Shown one piece after another: positions 1 to 8,022 of a DNA stretch of 64,000 bases. Under the pieces are notes generated by a model that ran no database searches, was not told the DNA's origin, and saw only the letters and a program-made list of their open reading frames with translations. The stretch spans positions 1 to 64,000 of the forward strand of contig NZ_VCJO01000009.1 in the NCBI RefSeq assembly GCF_009712475.1. The letters run 5' to 3'. The translations under genes and the position numbers were made by a program. The DNA is from Micromonospora sp. CP22. Its GTDB lineage: Bacteria; Actinomycetota; Actinomycetes; Mycobacteriales; Micromonosporaceae. Within the stretch, counting starts at the first letter, position 1. Each line of letters starts with the position of its first letter.

Positions 1-51
1 CCGCTGGTTCCACCAACGCGCACGGCTAAGCAGGGACTACACCCTGGTCAG

Positions 52-731
52 CTAGCAATTGGCGGCTGCCGTACTAGCGCCTCGCCATGCAGCCTTGAAC
101 GGGTAATCGGGATGGCGGATTTTTGGAGCCGGCGGCGAATGACGTTTTCGGTCTGGCGCGTTGGTTGCGCCAGCGGATGTAGTCGCCGATGGCGGCGTCC
201 TGCTCGGCGTGGCTGCGGTGGTCGGTGCCGTTGAGGGCGAAGTAGCGCACGGCGGCGAACTCGGCCTCGATCCAGTTCAGCCAGGACGCGTACGTCGGCA
301 GGAACACCAGGTCGACCTGGTTGGCGGCGCACCAGGTGCGGACCTCGGGGTGCTTGTGCGGGGAGAAGTTGTCGCAGATCAGATACATCTGCTGGTCGGG
401 CCAGCGGCTGCGCAGGGTCTTGAGGAAGCAGGAGAACGGCTGGCCGAGGAAGCGGGGGTCGCACCGGGCGATGACGCAGATCCAGTCGCGGGTCCGCTCA
501 TCAATCCGTCTTCGGTGCGCCCCCGCTCCATTTTGTGGACAGCGCGTCGAACCCCCGCTCGTTGAACGCGTGAATCACGTCCCGCACATAGTCCTCGCTA
601 ACCTTGAGCAGGTGAGCGATGTCTGGCGCCGGCTGCCCCTGAGCCGACATCAGCACCACGATCGCCCTACGAAGCTTCACCGGATCCTTCGCGGTCCGAG
701 TGATCCGCTACAACCGCTGCCCCTCGGCCAT
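52..731 (-). pseudogene. IS630-family transposase remnant
   Basis: Decayed IS630-type (DDE) transposase. Reading leftward, the N-terminal part carries a helix-turn-helix (KLRRAIVVLMSAQGQPAPDI), followed by an ICVIARCDPRFLGQPFS segment typical of the family. The C-terminal part retains the DDE half (YLICDNFSPHKHP, then FLPTYASWLNWIEAEF). At least four lesions are visible: an in-frame TAG at 708-710 soon after the start, a one-base insertion near 505-510, an internal deletion near 430-440 that joins QPFS directly to CFLKTL and removes the first catalytic aspartate region, and one extra A near 119-124 before the end. The element is therefore dead. Its terminal repeats could not be defined. Family assignment rests on recognised motifs. 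Confidence 0.8.
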
Positions 732-865
732 CGACACCTGCCGGACGAACACCTCCGGCCGTCTACCCACCGGCCACCACCTCCCACCACAAGTGCTGGG
801 AGACAGCCTGCCCGATAGACCCTCAGAACCGGCGGATTACACGATCAACGTTCAAAGACGAGGCA

Positions 866-869
866 CTAG
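866..869. repeat. CTAG target-site duplication, left copy
   Basis: CTAG directly abuts the left inverted repeat of the IS701-family element and is repeated at 4687-4690. IS701-family elements are known to duplicate a 4-bp YTAR target, which CTAG fits. Confidence 0.75.
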
Positions 870-887
870 TACTCCAACGTCACTTGG
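870..887 (+). repeat. Left terminal inverted repeat of IS701-family element
   Basis: TACTCCAACGTCACTTGG pairs with the right terminal repeat at 4669-4686 with one mismatch. The stop codon of the transposase lies inside this repeat (880-882). Confidence 0.85.
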
Positions 888-1818
888 CCTGTCTGCGCTG
901 GTAGTGGGATCGTCGGGCGCGGGCTTGGGATGTTCGTCGCCAGGTCGACCAGTGCAGGGTGTGTTCTGGTGGGAGCGTCGCGGTGAGGACGAAGGCGTTG
1001 AGGAGTCGGCGGATCTCGGCGACGGTCAGCGCGATGATTTCCAGTTCGGCGTCGGGTTGCTGGGCGGTGAGGATGGTCAGGATGGCCAGGGCGAGCATGG
1101 CCAGGGTGATGAACCGGTGCCAGCCGGTCCAGCTGCGGACCTGGTAGTGGTCCAAGCCGGCCTGGCCTTTGCCGGTCTGGAACAGCTCCTCGATGCTCCA
1201 GCGGGAGCCGGCCACCCTTACGAGGGTGTGCAGCGGGACCGGTCTGGGTGACCAGCACAGGTAGAAGGCCAGTTCGCCGGTGGTGCGGTTGCGGCGGATG
1301 AGCAGCCACCGGTGTTCGTCCGGCTGGGTGGCGGTGGTGATCCAGGCCCACAGGTAGTCGCGGGGTCCTTTCGCTCCCGGTCCGCAGCTGTGCGGTTGCC
1401 ACTCGGTGGTGGGGATCCGGTCGGCGAGGTCGTCGACGCGGATGAGGGTGCGGCCGTCGTTGACCGCCACGCGTCGGTCGCAGCCGACGGCCAGGGCGTA
1501 GCCGATCCCGCGGTGTTCGAGGTCGGCGCGTAGGCCGGGGTCGGCGCCGTAGACCTCGTCGCCGGTCACCCACCCGAACGGGACACCGGCATCCAGAGCG
1601 GCGGTGATCATCTGCCGGGCGAGGGCAGGCTTCGTGGCGAACCCGACCTGGTCGGGGACGCCGGCGGCGGTGAGGCGGTCGGGCTGCTGACACCAGGTCG
1701 TCTCGGGTAGGTAGAGCCTGCGGTCGATCAGCGCCCGCCCGTGCGGGGTGACGTATGCCAGGAACACCCCGACCTGGCTGTTCTCGATCCTGCCGGCGGT
1801 GCCGGTGTACTGGCGTTG
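880..1818 (-). pseudogene. IS701-family transposase, 3' part (split by intron)
   Basis: C-terminal 312 residues of an IS701-type DDE transposase. The frame begins at the intron border with QRQYTGTAGRIENSQVGVFL and continues through VTGDEVYGADPGLRA, which carries a probable catalytic aspartate, and SRWSIEELFQTGKGQAGLDH, which carries the probable catalytic glutamate. The N-terminal 125 residues are at 4234-4608. Joining the two pieces by removing 1819-4233 restores one 437-codon frame. With the intron inserted antisense, the protein cannot be made intact. Confidence 0.85.
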
Positions 1819-2351
1819 GTGCGCCGCGAGGCGCTCTGTTGTATTCCCAGCTCAGCTGGGAGGAACTTGGAGGGAGGTTCTTGGGTCTGATGGCTTACCC
1901 GGAGCTGAAAGGCGATGGGGACAAGAGCATGCCAGGAAACCGGCGGTCATGGTCAGGCGTCTGACGTGATGCGTCGTGGGACCCGCGCGATATGGCGAAG
2001 GCTGGATTGCTTGAAACCCAATCTCCAGACGATGAAAAGTACCATCCGCCGGAAATGACGCCTGGAACCGGCGCCGCGTCCTGCTCCGGCTTTACAGCGT
2101 GGTCGGGGCAACCTCCGGGGCGCAGGGCGATGCCCAGCGAGGGCATTCAAGGAGATGAGTGGGTCGCCTACGTCGTGCTGTCACGTGCAACAGAGACGAA
2201 CGCGGGATCGCCTACGGGGCGCGAGCCCTACGGCGACGGAGCGCTCGTAGTAGTCGCCGGGGTCGCGTCCGGCCGAGGAGGACGGGAAAGCCGTCTGCAG
2301 GGCGAAGGAGCGCAGGTGATCGGACACCACAGGAATCGGGAGGTATGCGAA
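1819..2351 (+). ncRNA. Group II intron 5' ribozyme region (domains I-IV)
   Basis: About 530 bases lie between the intron's GTGCG start and the start of its protein. Folding was not computed; the assignment rests on position within a precisely bounded intron. An open frame extends upstream of 2352 through this stretch, but its translation has no recognisable domain and is more likely structured RNA than protein. Confidence 0.65.
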
Positions 2352-4130
2352 ATGCAGAGCGCCGAAACGGTGCTGGGTGTCCTGCGTGAACGCGGTAGGC
2401 GTGGCCTGCCGTTGGATGAGTTGTATCGGCAGTTGTTCAATCCGCAGTTGTATCTTCTGGCTTTCGGACGCATCTACGCCAACCAGGGCGCGATGACACC
2501 GGGGGCCAGCGCGGAGACCGTGGACGGCATGTCGCTGGGCAAGATCGGTCGCATCATCGACGCGATGCGTCAGGAGCGCTACCGGTTCAGTCCGGTGAAG
2601 CGGGCGTGGATCCCGAAGAAGAACGGGAAACGGCGACCGCTTGGCCTGCCCACCTGGTCGGACAAACTCGTCGGCGAGGTGATGCGCCTGCTGTTGGAGG
2701 CGTACTACGAGCCACGGTTTTCCACCCGGTCCCACGGGTTCCGTCCCGGCCGGGGCTGCTACACCGCGCTACGCGAGGTGGCGACCACCTGGACGGCGAC
2801 GGCCTGGTTCATCGAGGGTGACATCTCCGACTGCTTCGGCACGCTGGACCACGAGGTCATGCTGTCGACGCTGGCGGAGTGCATCCACGACAACCGGTTT
2901 CTGCGGCTGGTGCGCAACATGCTCACAGCCGGATACCTGGAGGACTGGGTCTGGAACGCCACGCTCAGCGGGGCTCCGCAGGGTGGGGTCGTTTCCCCGA
3001 TCCTGTCGAACATCTACCTGCACCGGTTGGACACGTTCGTCGAGAACGTTCTCATCCCCGAGTACACCCGAGGCGAACGCAGGGCGAAGAACCGTGCGTA
3101 CTGCCGGGTGCAAGACGCGGCCGCACGTGCCCGTGTCCGTGGTGACCGCACCACGGCCCGGAAACTGCGCCAGCAGTTGCACAGTCTGCCCAGCCGGGAC
3201 CCGAACGATCCCGGCTACCGGCGGCTGCGCTACGTGCGCTACGCCGATGACACCCTGCTCGGGTTCGTCGGACCACGAGCCGAAGCCGAGGACATCAAAC
3301 GGCGTCTCGCTCAGTTCCTGCGCGACGATCTCAAGCTGGAACTGTCCGAGGACAAAACGCTGATCACGCACGCCCGCACAGGCGCGGCGAGATTCCTCGG
3401 CTATGAGATCACCGTCCAGCACGGCGACCACATGCACCATCGTGGAAACCGGACGGTCAACGGCACGATCGGGTTACGCGTGCCGAAGACGGTGATCAAG
3501 GCCAAGTGCGCCAGGTACTTGCAGCGCGGCGAACCCGCGCATCGGACCCGGCTGGTCAACCACGATGACCACACCATCATCGCGACCTACGGAGCCGAGT
3601 ACCGAGGCATCGTCCAGTACTACCTGCCCGCCGGAGATGTCTGGCGACTGAGCCGGCTGCGCTGGGTCATGGAGACCTCCATGCTCAAGACGCTGGCCCT
3701 CAAGCACCGCTCAGCGGTGTCGAAGATGGCCCGGAAATACCGGGCGTCCATCGACACCCAGCACGGCAAACGGCGGTGTTTCGAGGCCCGCGTCGAGCGT
3801 GAGGGCAGGGCACCACTGGTCGCCCGGTTCGGCGGCATACCACTCAAACGGCAGAAGACCGCGGTCCCCATCGACCGCAGTCCTGTCCCGGCCGTCGCCC
3901 GCAAGGAGTTGATCAACCGGCTCCTCGCAGGCAGGTGCGAGGTCTGCGACGGCACGGTGGACGTCCAGGTCCATCACGTCCGCAAACTCGCCGACCTCAA
4001 CCAGGCCGGGCAGTCACGCAAGAACACCTGGACGAAGATCATGGTCAAGCGGCGACGCAAGACGCTCATCGTCTGCGCCGACTGCCACCACCAGATCCAC
4101 TCCGGGAACAGCGCCTCACTCACGCAGTAG
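2352..4130 (+). CDS. ltrA: Group II intron-encoded reverse transcriptase/maturase with HNH endonuclease
   Basis: 592-residue multifunctional intron-encoded protein that would assist splicing and mediate retrohoming by target-primed reverse transcription. An early RT block reads WIPKKNGKRRPLGLPTWSDK (about residues 87-106), followed by FSTRSHGFRPGRG. The RT active site YADD lies at residues 297-300 within RYVRYADDTLLGF. The X/maturase region is about 380-500. The C-terminal HNH-type zinc site has a CxxC at 529-532 and a second CxxC at 575-578 (VCADCHHQIH), with HH near 537. The ATG at 2352 was chosen because GGGAGG lies about nine bases upstream; the longer open frame from 1992 runs through the ribozyme. 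The symbol ltrA here means the group II intron protein. No frame disruption is seen. Confidence 0.9.
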   Translation: MQSAETVLGVLRERGRRGLPLDELYRQLFNPQLYLLAFGRIYANQGAMTPGASAETVDGMSLGKIGRIIDAMRQERYRFSPVKRAWIPKKNGKRRPLGLPTWSDKLVGEVMRLLLEAYYEPRFSTRSHGFRPGRGCYTALREVATTWTATAWFIEGDISDCFGTLDHEVMLSTLAECIHDNRFLRLVRNMLTAGYLEDWVWNATLSGAPQGGVVSPILSNIYLHRLDTFVENVLIPEYTRGERRAKNRAYCRVQDAAARARVRGDRTTARKLRQQLHSLPSRDPNDPGYRRLRYVRYADDTLLGFVGPRAEAEDIKRRLAQFLRDDLKLELSEDKTLITHARTGAARFLGYEITVQHGDHMHHRGNRTVNGTIGLRVPKTVIKAKCARYLQRGEPAHRTRLVNHDDHTIIATYGAEYRGIVQYYLPAGDVWRLSRLRWVMETSMLKTLALKHRSAVSKMARKYRASIDTQHGKRRCFEARVEREGRAPLVARFGGIPLKRQKTAVPIDRSPVPAVARKELINRLLAGRCEVCDGTVDVQVHHVRKLADLNQAGQSRKNTWTKIMVKRRRKTLIVCADCHHQIHSGNSASLTQ

Positions 4131-4138
4131 TCACCGGA

Positions 4139-4172
4139 GAGCCGGATGCTCGGAAACGGGCCCGTCCGGTTC
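4139..4172 (+). ncRNA. Group II intron domain V (catalytic hairpin)
   Basis: The 34-base segment starts GAGCCGGATGC, has a GAAA-type loop region (CGGAAACG) and ends GTCCGGTTC, matching the conserved length and layout of domain V. It begins nine bases after the protein's stop codon. A domain VI-like stem follows, in which GGGCGTTG (about 4180-4187) pairs with CAACGCCC (about 4218-4225), just before the 3' splice border at 4233. Confidence 0.82.
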
Positions 4173-4233
4173 GGGAGGAGGGCGTTGGAAAAGGACCCGC
4201 CCCGGCAGGCACCTCGTCAACGCCCCACCTCAC

Positions 4234-4608
4234 CACCCCAACCGAATGCGTGCCCTTCTTCAGGTCCCCGGTCTCGTCAACGACCAGCACCGCGTCCGAG
4301 TCACCGAACCGGGCCACGACCACGTCGCGCAGATCGTCGCGGACGGCGTCGGCGTCCCACACCGCCGTACGCAGCAACCGCTGCATCGCCTGCGGATCAG
4401 CGTGACCCGCCCACTCTGCCAGGGACCAGCAGGTCTTGCGTTCCACGCTCGACAGCAGCCCTTCCACGAACTGCCCGGCGCTCCGGCGCGGCTCTGCCCG
4501 CACGAACCGGCCAGCGACACGCGTCACCGCCTCGTCCAGGATGACCCGCCACCCGGCGGGGTCTACGCTGTGGCACGCGGCCACCGCACGATCTTCGGTT
4601 GTCCTCAC
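4234..4608 (-). pseudogene. IS701-family transposase, 5' part (split by intron)
   Basis: N-terminal 125 residues of the split transposase, starting at GTG 4608. It contains VAGRFVRAEPRRSAGQFVEG, a typical IS701 N-terminal block, and AVLVVDETGDLKKGTHSVGV, whose VVDET aspartate is probably the first catalytic residue. The transposase sequence stops exactly at the intron border after the V codon; downstream codons (to a stop at 4120) are intron-derived. The partner piece is at 880-1818. Expression would give only a truncated non-functional fragment. Confidence 0.85.
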
Positions 4609-4668
4609 AAACCATCGATGATCAACGCGGTGGCCGCCCTCATGCCCACGCCACGCCCAACACCGAAA

Positions 4669-4686
4669 CCAACTGACGTTGGAGTA
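4669..4686 (-). repeat. Right terminal inverted repeat of IS701-family element
   Basis: CCAACTGACGTTGGAGTA is the inverted match of the left repeat at 870-887 with one mismatch. It is followed immediately by CTAG. Confidence 0.85.
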
Positions 4687-4690
4687 CTAG
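4687..4690. repeat. CTAG target-site duplication, right copy
   Basis: Second CTAG flanking the IS701-family element. It overlaps the last bases of tesB and supplies the TAG stop codon on the minus strand. Confidence 0.75.
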
Positions 4691-5568
4691 GCGCCGACCC
4701 GGCGCAGCAGGCCCTCCTGCACCACACTGGCGATGTGCCTGCCGTCGACGGTGAACATGCGGCCGGTGGCCAGCCCGCGCGCCCCGGAGGCCGACGGGCT
4801 CCAGCAGTCGTAGAGGAACCATTCGTCGGCCCGGAACGGCCGGTGGAACCACAGGGCGTGGTCCAGGCTCGCGCCCACCACCCCGCCCGGCCCCCACACC
4901 TCGCCGTGCACCGAGAGCACCGAGTCGAGCAGGGTCAGATCGGAGGCGTACGCCAGGGCACAGGCGTGCAGCAGCGGGTCGTCGGGCAGCTTGCCGTCGA
5001 TGCGCATCCACACCCGCTGGTGCGGGTCGGCCGGCCGGTCGCCGGGGCGTACCCACCCGGGCTCGCCGACGTAGCGCACGTCGATCGGTCGGGGGATCTG
5101 CCCCCAGATGCCCAGCCGCTCCGGGTACCGGGAGAGCCGGTCGGCCATGGTCGGCACCGACTCCGGCCCCGGCACGTCGGGTGGGAGGGGGGCGTGGTGG
5201 TCCAGCCCCTCCTCCTGCCGCTGGAACGAGGCGGACATGAAGAAGATCGTCTTGCCGTGTTGGCGGGCGACCGAGCGACGCACCGAGAACGAGCGGCCGT
5301 CGCGGATGTTCTCCACCTCGTAGTCGATCGGCTCGCTCGGGTCGCCGGCCCGCACGAAGTAGCCGTGCAGGGAGTGCACCACGCGCTCCGGGCTGACGGT
5401 GCGTCCGGCGGCGACCAGCGCCTGGCCGGCGACCTGACCGCCGTACACCCGTTGCGGCCCGACCGGCGGGCTCATCCCCTGGAACGACATGTCCCCGGTC
5501 GGTGCGAGGTCCAGGACCTCCAGCAACTGGTCTACGGCGGCCTGACCGACGAGCGAGCCACCGGTCAT
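4687..5568 (-). CDS. tesB: Acyl-CoA thioesterase II
   Basis: 293-residue double-hotdog thioesterase that hydrolyses acyl-CoA to fatty acid and CoA; its length is close to that of E. coli TesB. The N-terminal hotdog contains RVYGGQVAGQAL and VVHSLHGYFVRAGDP. The C-terminal hotdog contains GASLDHALWFHRPF, WSPSASGARGLATG and ASVVQEGLLRR, which place the Asp, Ser/Thr and Gln of the catalytic triad. The ATG overlaps the pyk stop (ATGA), so the pair is probably translationally coupled. The stop codon TAG is part of the CTAG target site of the downstream IS701-family element. The protein is intact, but any original downstream terminator or operon partner has been separated from it. Confidence 0.93.
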   Translation of the reverse strand: MTGGSLVGQAAVDQLLEVLDLAPTGDMSFQGMSPPVGPQRVYGGQVAGQALVAAGRTVSPERVVHSLHGYFVRAGDPSEPIDYEVENIRDGRSFSVRRSVARQHGKTIFFMSASFQRQEEGLDHHAPLPPDVPGPESVPTMADRLSRYPERLGIWGQIPRPIDVRYVGEPGWVRPGDRPADPHQRVWMRIDGKLPDDPLLHACALAYASDLTLLDSVLSVHGEVWGPGGVVGASLDHALWFHRPFRADEWFLYDCWSPSASGARGLATGRMFTVDGRHIASVVQEGLLRRVGA

Positions 5569-7013
5569 TGCAGGGCCCGTGCCGACGCGGCGTCGACCAG
5601 CGATCCGAGCTGGTGCACCCGCAGGGTGTTGGTGGAGCCGGGGGTGCCGGGCGGGCTGCCCGCCACGATCACCACGAGGTCGCCGGGGTTGCCCCGGTTC
5701 AGCCCGAGCAGCGCCTGGTCGACCTGGCGGAACATGTCGTCGGTGTGCTGCACGAACGGCATCAGGAAGGTCTCCACCCCCCAGGAGAGGGCGAGCTGCG
5801 CACGCACCTCGGGCACCGGGGTGAAGGCCAGCAGCGGCAGGTCACAGTGCAGTCGGCTGAGCCGGCGCACGGTGTCACCGGTCTGCGAGAACGCGACCAG
5901 CGCCGTCGCGCCGATGGCCCGCGCGATCGAGGAGGCGGCCACGGTGAGCGCGCCGCCGTGCGTACGCGGGTCGTGCTGCAGGCGCGGCACCCGGATGGAC
6001 CCGGCCTCGGTGGTGGTGACGATCTTGGACATGGTGCTGACGGTGAGCACCGGGTACTTCCCGACGCTGGTCTCCCCGGAGAGCATCACGGCGTCGGCGC
6101 CGTCGAGCACCGCGTTGGCGACGTCGGACGCCTCGGCGCGGGTCGGCCGCGAGTTCTCGATCATCGAGTCGAGCATCTGGGTGGCCACGATGACCGGCTT
6201 GGCGTTCTCCCGGCACAGCTGCACCGCGCGCTTCTGCACCAGCGGCACCTCGTCGAGCGGCAGCTCCACGCCCAGGTCACCACGGGCCACCATGACACCG
6301 TCGAAGGCCAGCACGATCGCTTCGAGGTGGTCGACCGCCTCCGGCTTCTCGACCTTGGCCAGCACCGGGCGGTGCACGCCGACCTCGCTCATGATCGCGT
6401 GGCAGAGCTTGATGTCGTCGGCGGAGCGGACGAACGACAGCGCGACCAGGTCGACACCGAGACCGAGCGCGAAGCGCAGGTCGGCGGCGTCCTTCTCGGA
6501 CAGGGCCGGCACGCTGACCGCCACGTTGGGCAGCGAGACACCCTTGTTGTTGCTGACCGGTCCACCCTCGGTGACCAGCACCCGGATGTCGTTGCCGGTG
6601 ACGTCGGTGACCTCGACGGCGACCCGGCCGTCGTCGATCAGCAGCCGGTCGCCGGGCTTGACCTCCTGCGGAAGCTTGCGGTAGGTGCAGGAGACCCGCT
6701 CCTTGGTGCCCAGGATGTCGTCACCGGTGATCACCACCGAGTCGCCGGTACGCCACTCGTGTGGCCCGTCGGCGAACCGACCCAACCGGATCTTCGGCCC
6801 CTGGAGGTCGGCCAGGATCGCCACCGGCTGACCCGCCGCCTCGGCCGCCTCCCGGACGAGCCGGTAGACCGCCTCGTGGTCGGCGTGGCTACCGTGACTG
6901 AAGTTGAGCCTCGCCACGTTCATACCGGCTTCGACGAGCCCGCGGATACGCTCGGGCGACGAGGTGGCGGGGCCAAGAGTGCAGACGATCTTCGCGCGGC
7001 GTGTCACGCCCAT
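5565..7013 (-). CDS. pyk: Pyruvate kinase
   Basis: 482-residue glycolytic enzyme converting phosphoenolpyruvate and ADP to pyruvate and ATP in the cytosol. It starts MGVTRRAKIVCTLGPA. The (beta/alpha)8 barrel includes NFSHGSHADH, the B domain spans about residues 70-170, and MVARGDLGVELP and VIVATQMLDSMIENSRPTRAEASD carry the catalytic and Mg/K-binding residues. The C-terminal allosteric domain follows PVLTVSTM. The ATG at 7013 was chosen by alignment with the family N-terminus; the longer open frame adds unlike sequence. The gene overlaps tesB by four bases downstream. Confidence 0.96.
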   Translation of the reverse strand: MGVTRRAKIVCTLGPATSSPERIRGLVEAGMNVARLNFSHGSHADHEAVYRLVREAAEAAGQPVAILADLQGPKIRLGRFADGPHEWRTGDSVVITGDDILGTKERVSCTYRKLPQEVKPGDRLLIDDGRVAVEVTDVTGNDIRVLVTEGGPVSNNKGVSLPNVAVSVPALSEKDAADLRFALGLGVDLVALSFVRSADDIKLCHAIMSEVGVHRPVLAKVEKPEAVDHLEAIVLAFDGVMVARGDLGVELPLDEVPLVQKRAVQLCRENAKPVIVATQMLDSMIENSRPTRAEASDVANAVLDGADAVMLSGETSVGKYPVLTVSTMSKIVTTTEAGSIRVPRLQHDPRTHGGALTVAASSIARAIGATALVAFSQTGDTVRRLSRLHCDLPLLAFTPVPEVRAQLALSWGVETFLMPFVQHTDDMFRQVDQALLGLNRGNPGDLVVIVAGSPPGTPGSTNTLRVHQLGSLVDAASARALQ

Positions 7014-7253
7014 CAGGCTAGTCTCTCCTCCAGGTCGGACCACCGGCCGACCCCTTGCGCTATGCGGAACAGTCGTCCAACGGCGCGGCTCACGCGCGCA
7101 GCCGGCGAGCGTGGACGCTCCGGACGTCGATGGCGGGCAACGGCGACCGCGCGCCGGAATGGTACGCCCCTGACGCCAGTGCGTGTCGGGGCGCTCCGGT
7201 TCGACCACTGTCGGTGAGTGTCCGATGACATGGTGGGCCAGCCGCCGGACCGC

Positions 7254-7619
7254 TCAGCTCTCCGTCTTGACCAGCGGAAACTCCAGCGAGCCCGCCGGGC
7301 AGAGGAAGGTCATCACGTCCACCCGGTAGAGGCCGGCCTGCACCGCCGGGTCCGCCTCCATCACGCTGCGCACGTCGTCGACCGAACCGGTGCGGGCCAG
7401 TCCGAAGCCGAGCGGCGGGTCCGGCACCCGGGCGGTGCCGTCCACCGCACCGGCCACCAGGATGATCCCCCGGCGCTGCAACGCCTGCATGTGTGCGGCG
7501 TGCTCGGCCTGCAACCGCTGGATGGTCTCGGCCGGCAGCGCCCGCCCGGCGGCCCCCGGATACAGCACGATGCATTCGTACGTGTCGAGCGCGAAGTCGA
7601 CCTGCGGCTCTTTCGACAT
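7254..7619 (-). CDS. YciI-like (YCII-domain) protein
   Basis: 121-residue small cytosolic protein with a ferredoxin-like YCII fold. It starts MSKEPQVDFALDTYECIVLYPG and shows the family pattern ETIQRLQAEHAAHMQALQRRG, then a hydrophobic strand IILVAGAVDG, and FLCPAGSLEF near the end. Family members are of mostly unknown function, with occasional dehydrochlorinase-like activity. The conserved His in EHAAHM could be catalytic (inference). It lies upstream of pyk on the same strand with a 240-base gap, so it is probably a separate transcript. Confidence 0.75.
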   Translation of the reverse strand: MSKEPQVDFALDTYECIVLYPGAAGRALPAETIQRLQAEHAAHMQALQRRGIILVAGAVDGTARVPDPPLGFGLARTGSVDDVRSVMEADPAVQAGLYRVDVMTFLCPAGSLEFPLVKTES

Positions 7620-8022
7620 GACCACCCTCTCCGCCGCCCGCCGACGCCTGGCGGTGCGTGCGGCGGTACCGTCCAGCCTCCCACGGACCGCCCGGTCGCA
7701 CGGGCGCTCCGCCGATCCCGTCGCCGCCGTACCGGGCGCGGTGCGCCGGGTGACCGCCGGGCGGTCGGCCGCTACCGTGTGGTCGATGCGTAGGGCCGAC
7801 GGCGGGGGGTGCATCGGTGCAGGGTCGCGAACCGGCGGGCGAGCCACTGCCGTACGCGGAGGTCACCGACGAGGCACTGTCCCGCTCAGAGGTAACAGGT
7901 GGGCCTCCGGAGCACCAGCACCAAGCCGACTGGGCGGCTCGGAGCTGACGCGGGGCCGACCGCCCGACGGGGCAGGCAGCGACGTCGGGACGTCGCTGCC
8001 TGCCGACCGATGGTCGGGTGGG
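7620..8022. other. Intergenic stretch with weak ORF and strong hairpin
   Basis: No convincing gene is present. A GTG-initiated frame on the plus strand (7817-7949, 44 codons) gives a plausible-looking protein start (MQGREPAGEPLPYAEVTD...) but has no clear ribosome binding site or recognised domain; it may be a gene remnant. A strong hairpin lies at 7972-8005. The remainder near 7620-7800 is presumably the promoter region of the YciI-like gene. Confidence 0.4.
7972..8005 (-). terminator. Hairpin terminator after lipase gene
   Basis: A perfect 15-bp stem: GGCAGGCAGCGACGT, the four-base loop CGGG, then ACGTCGCTGCCTGCC. It lies 17 bases beyond the lipase stop codon. No U-run follows, as is common in high-GC actinobacteria. 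Confidence 0.7.

Larger units (their letters stand above)
1819..4233 (+). mobile_element. Group II intron (retroelement) inserted in the IS701 transposase
   Basis: The left border was placed from the interrupted transposase frame: exon ends TGGCGTTG, intron begins GTGCGCC, matching the GUGYG 5' consensus. The right border ends in AC (AY consensus) at 4233, and the exon resumes with CACCCCAACCG. The 2415-bp intron contains a 5' ribozyme region (1819-2351), the intron-encoded protein (2352-4130), a recognisable domain V (4139-4172) and a domain VI-like stem before the 3' end. The HNH-bearing protein suggests an insertion-competent mobile intron, but activity is not demonstrated. Confidence 0.88.
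870..4686 (-). mobile_element. IS701-family insertion sequence interrupted by a group II intron
   Basis: The element has matching termini: TACTCCAACGTCACTTGG at the left end and the complement of CCAACTGACGTTGGAGTA at the right end, with one mismatch over 18 bp. CTAG flanks both sides. The transposase gene reads leftward and is split by an antisense group II intron at 1819-4233. Without the intron the element is 1402 bp, a normal IS701-family size. The right end lies directly at the tesB stop codon. The transposase cannot be rescued by splicing because the intron lies on the opposite strand to the transposase mRNA. Confidence 0.88.

Noticed and set aside
1992..2351. N-terminal extension of the group II intron protein
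   Set aside because: The extension overlaps the ribozyme region, is not conserved, and a good ribosome binding site precedes the ATG at 2352.
5502..7217. 571-codon plus-strand frame through pyk
   Set aside because: Antisense shadow of pyk and the tesB start. No domain content.
7817..7949. GTG-started 44-codon frame (MQGREPAGEPLPYAEV...)
   Set aside because: Looks protein-like but has no convincing ribosome binding site, domain or partner. Kept only as a note in the intergenic entry.
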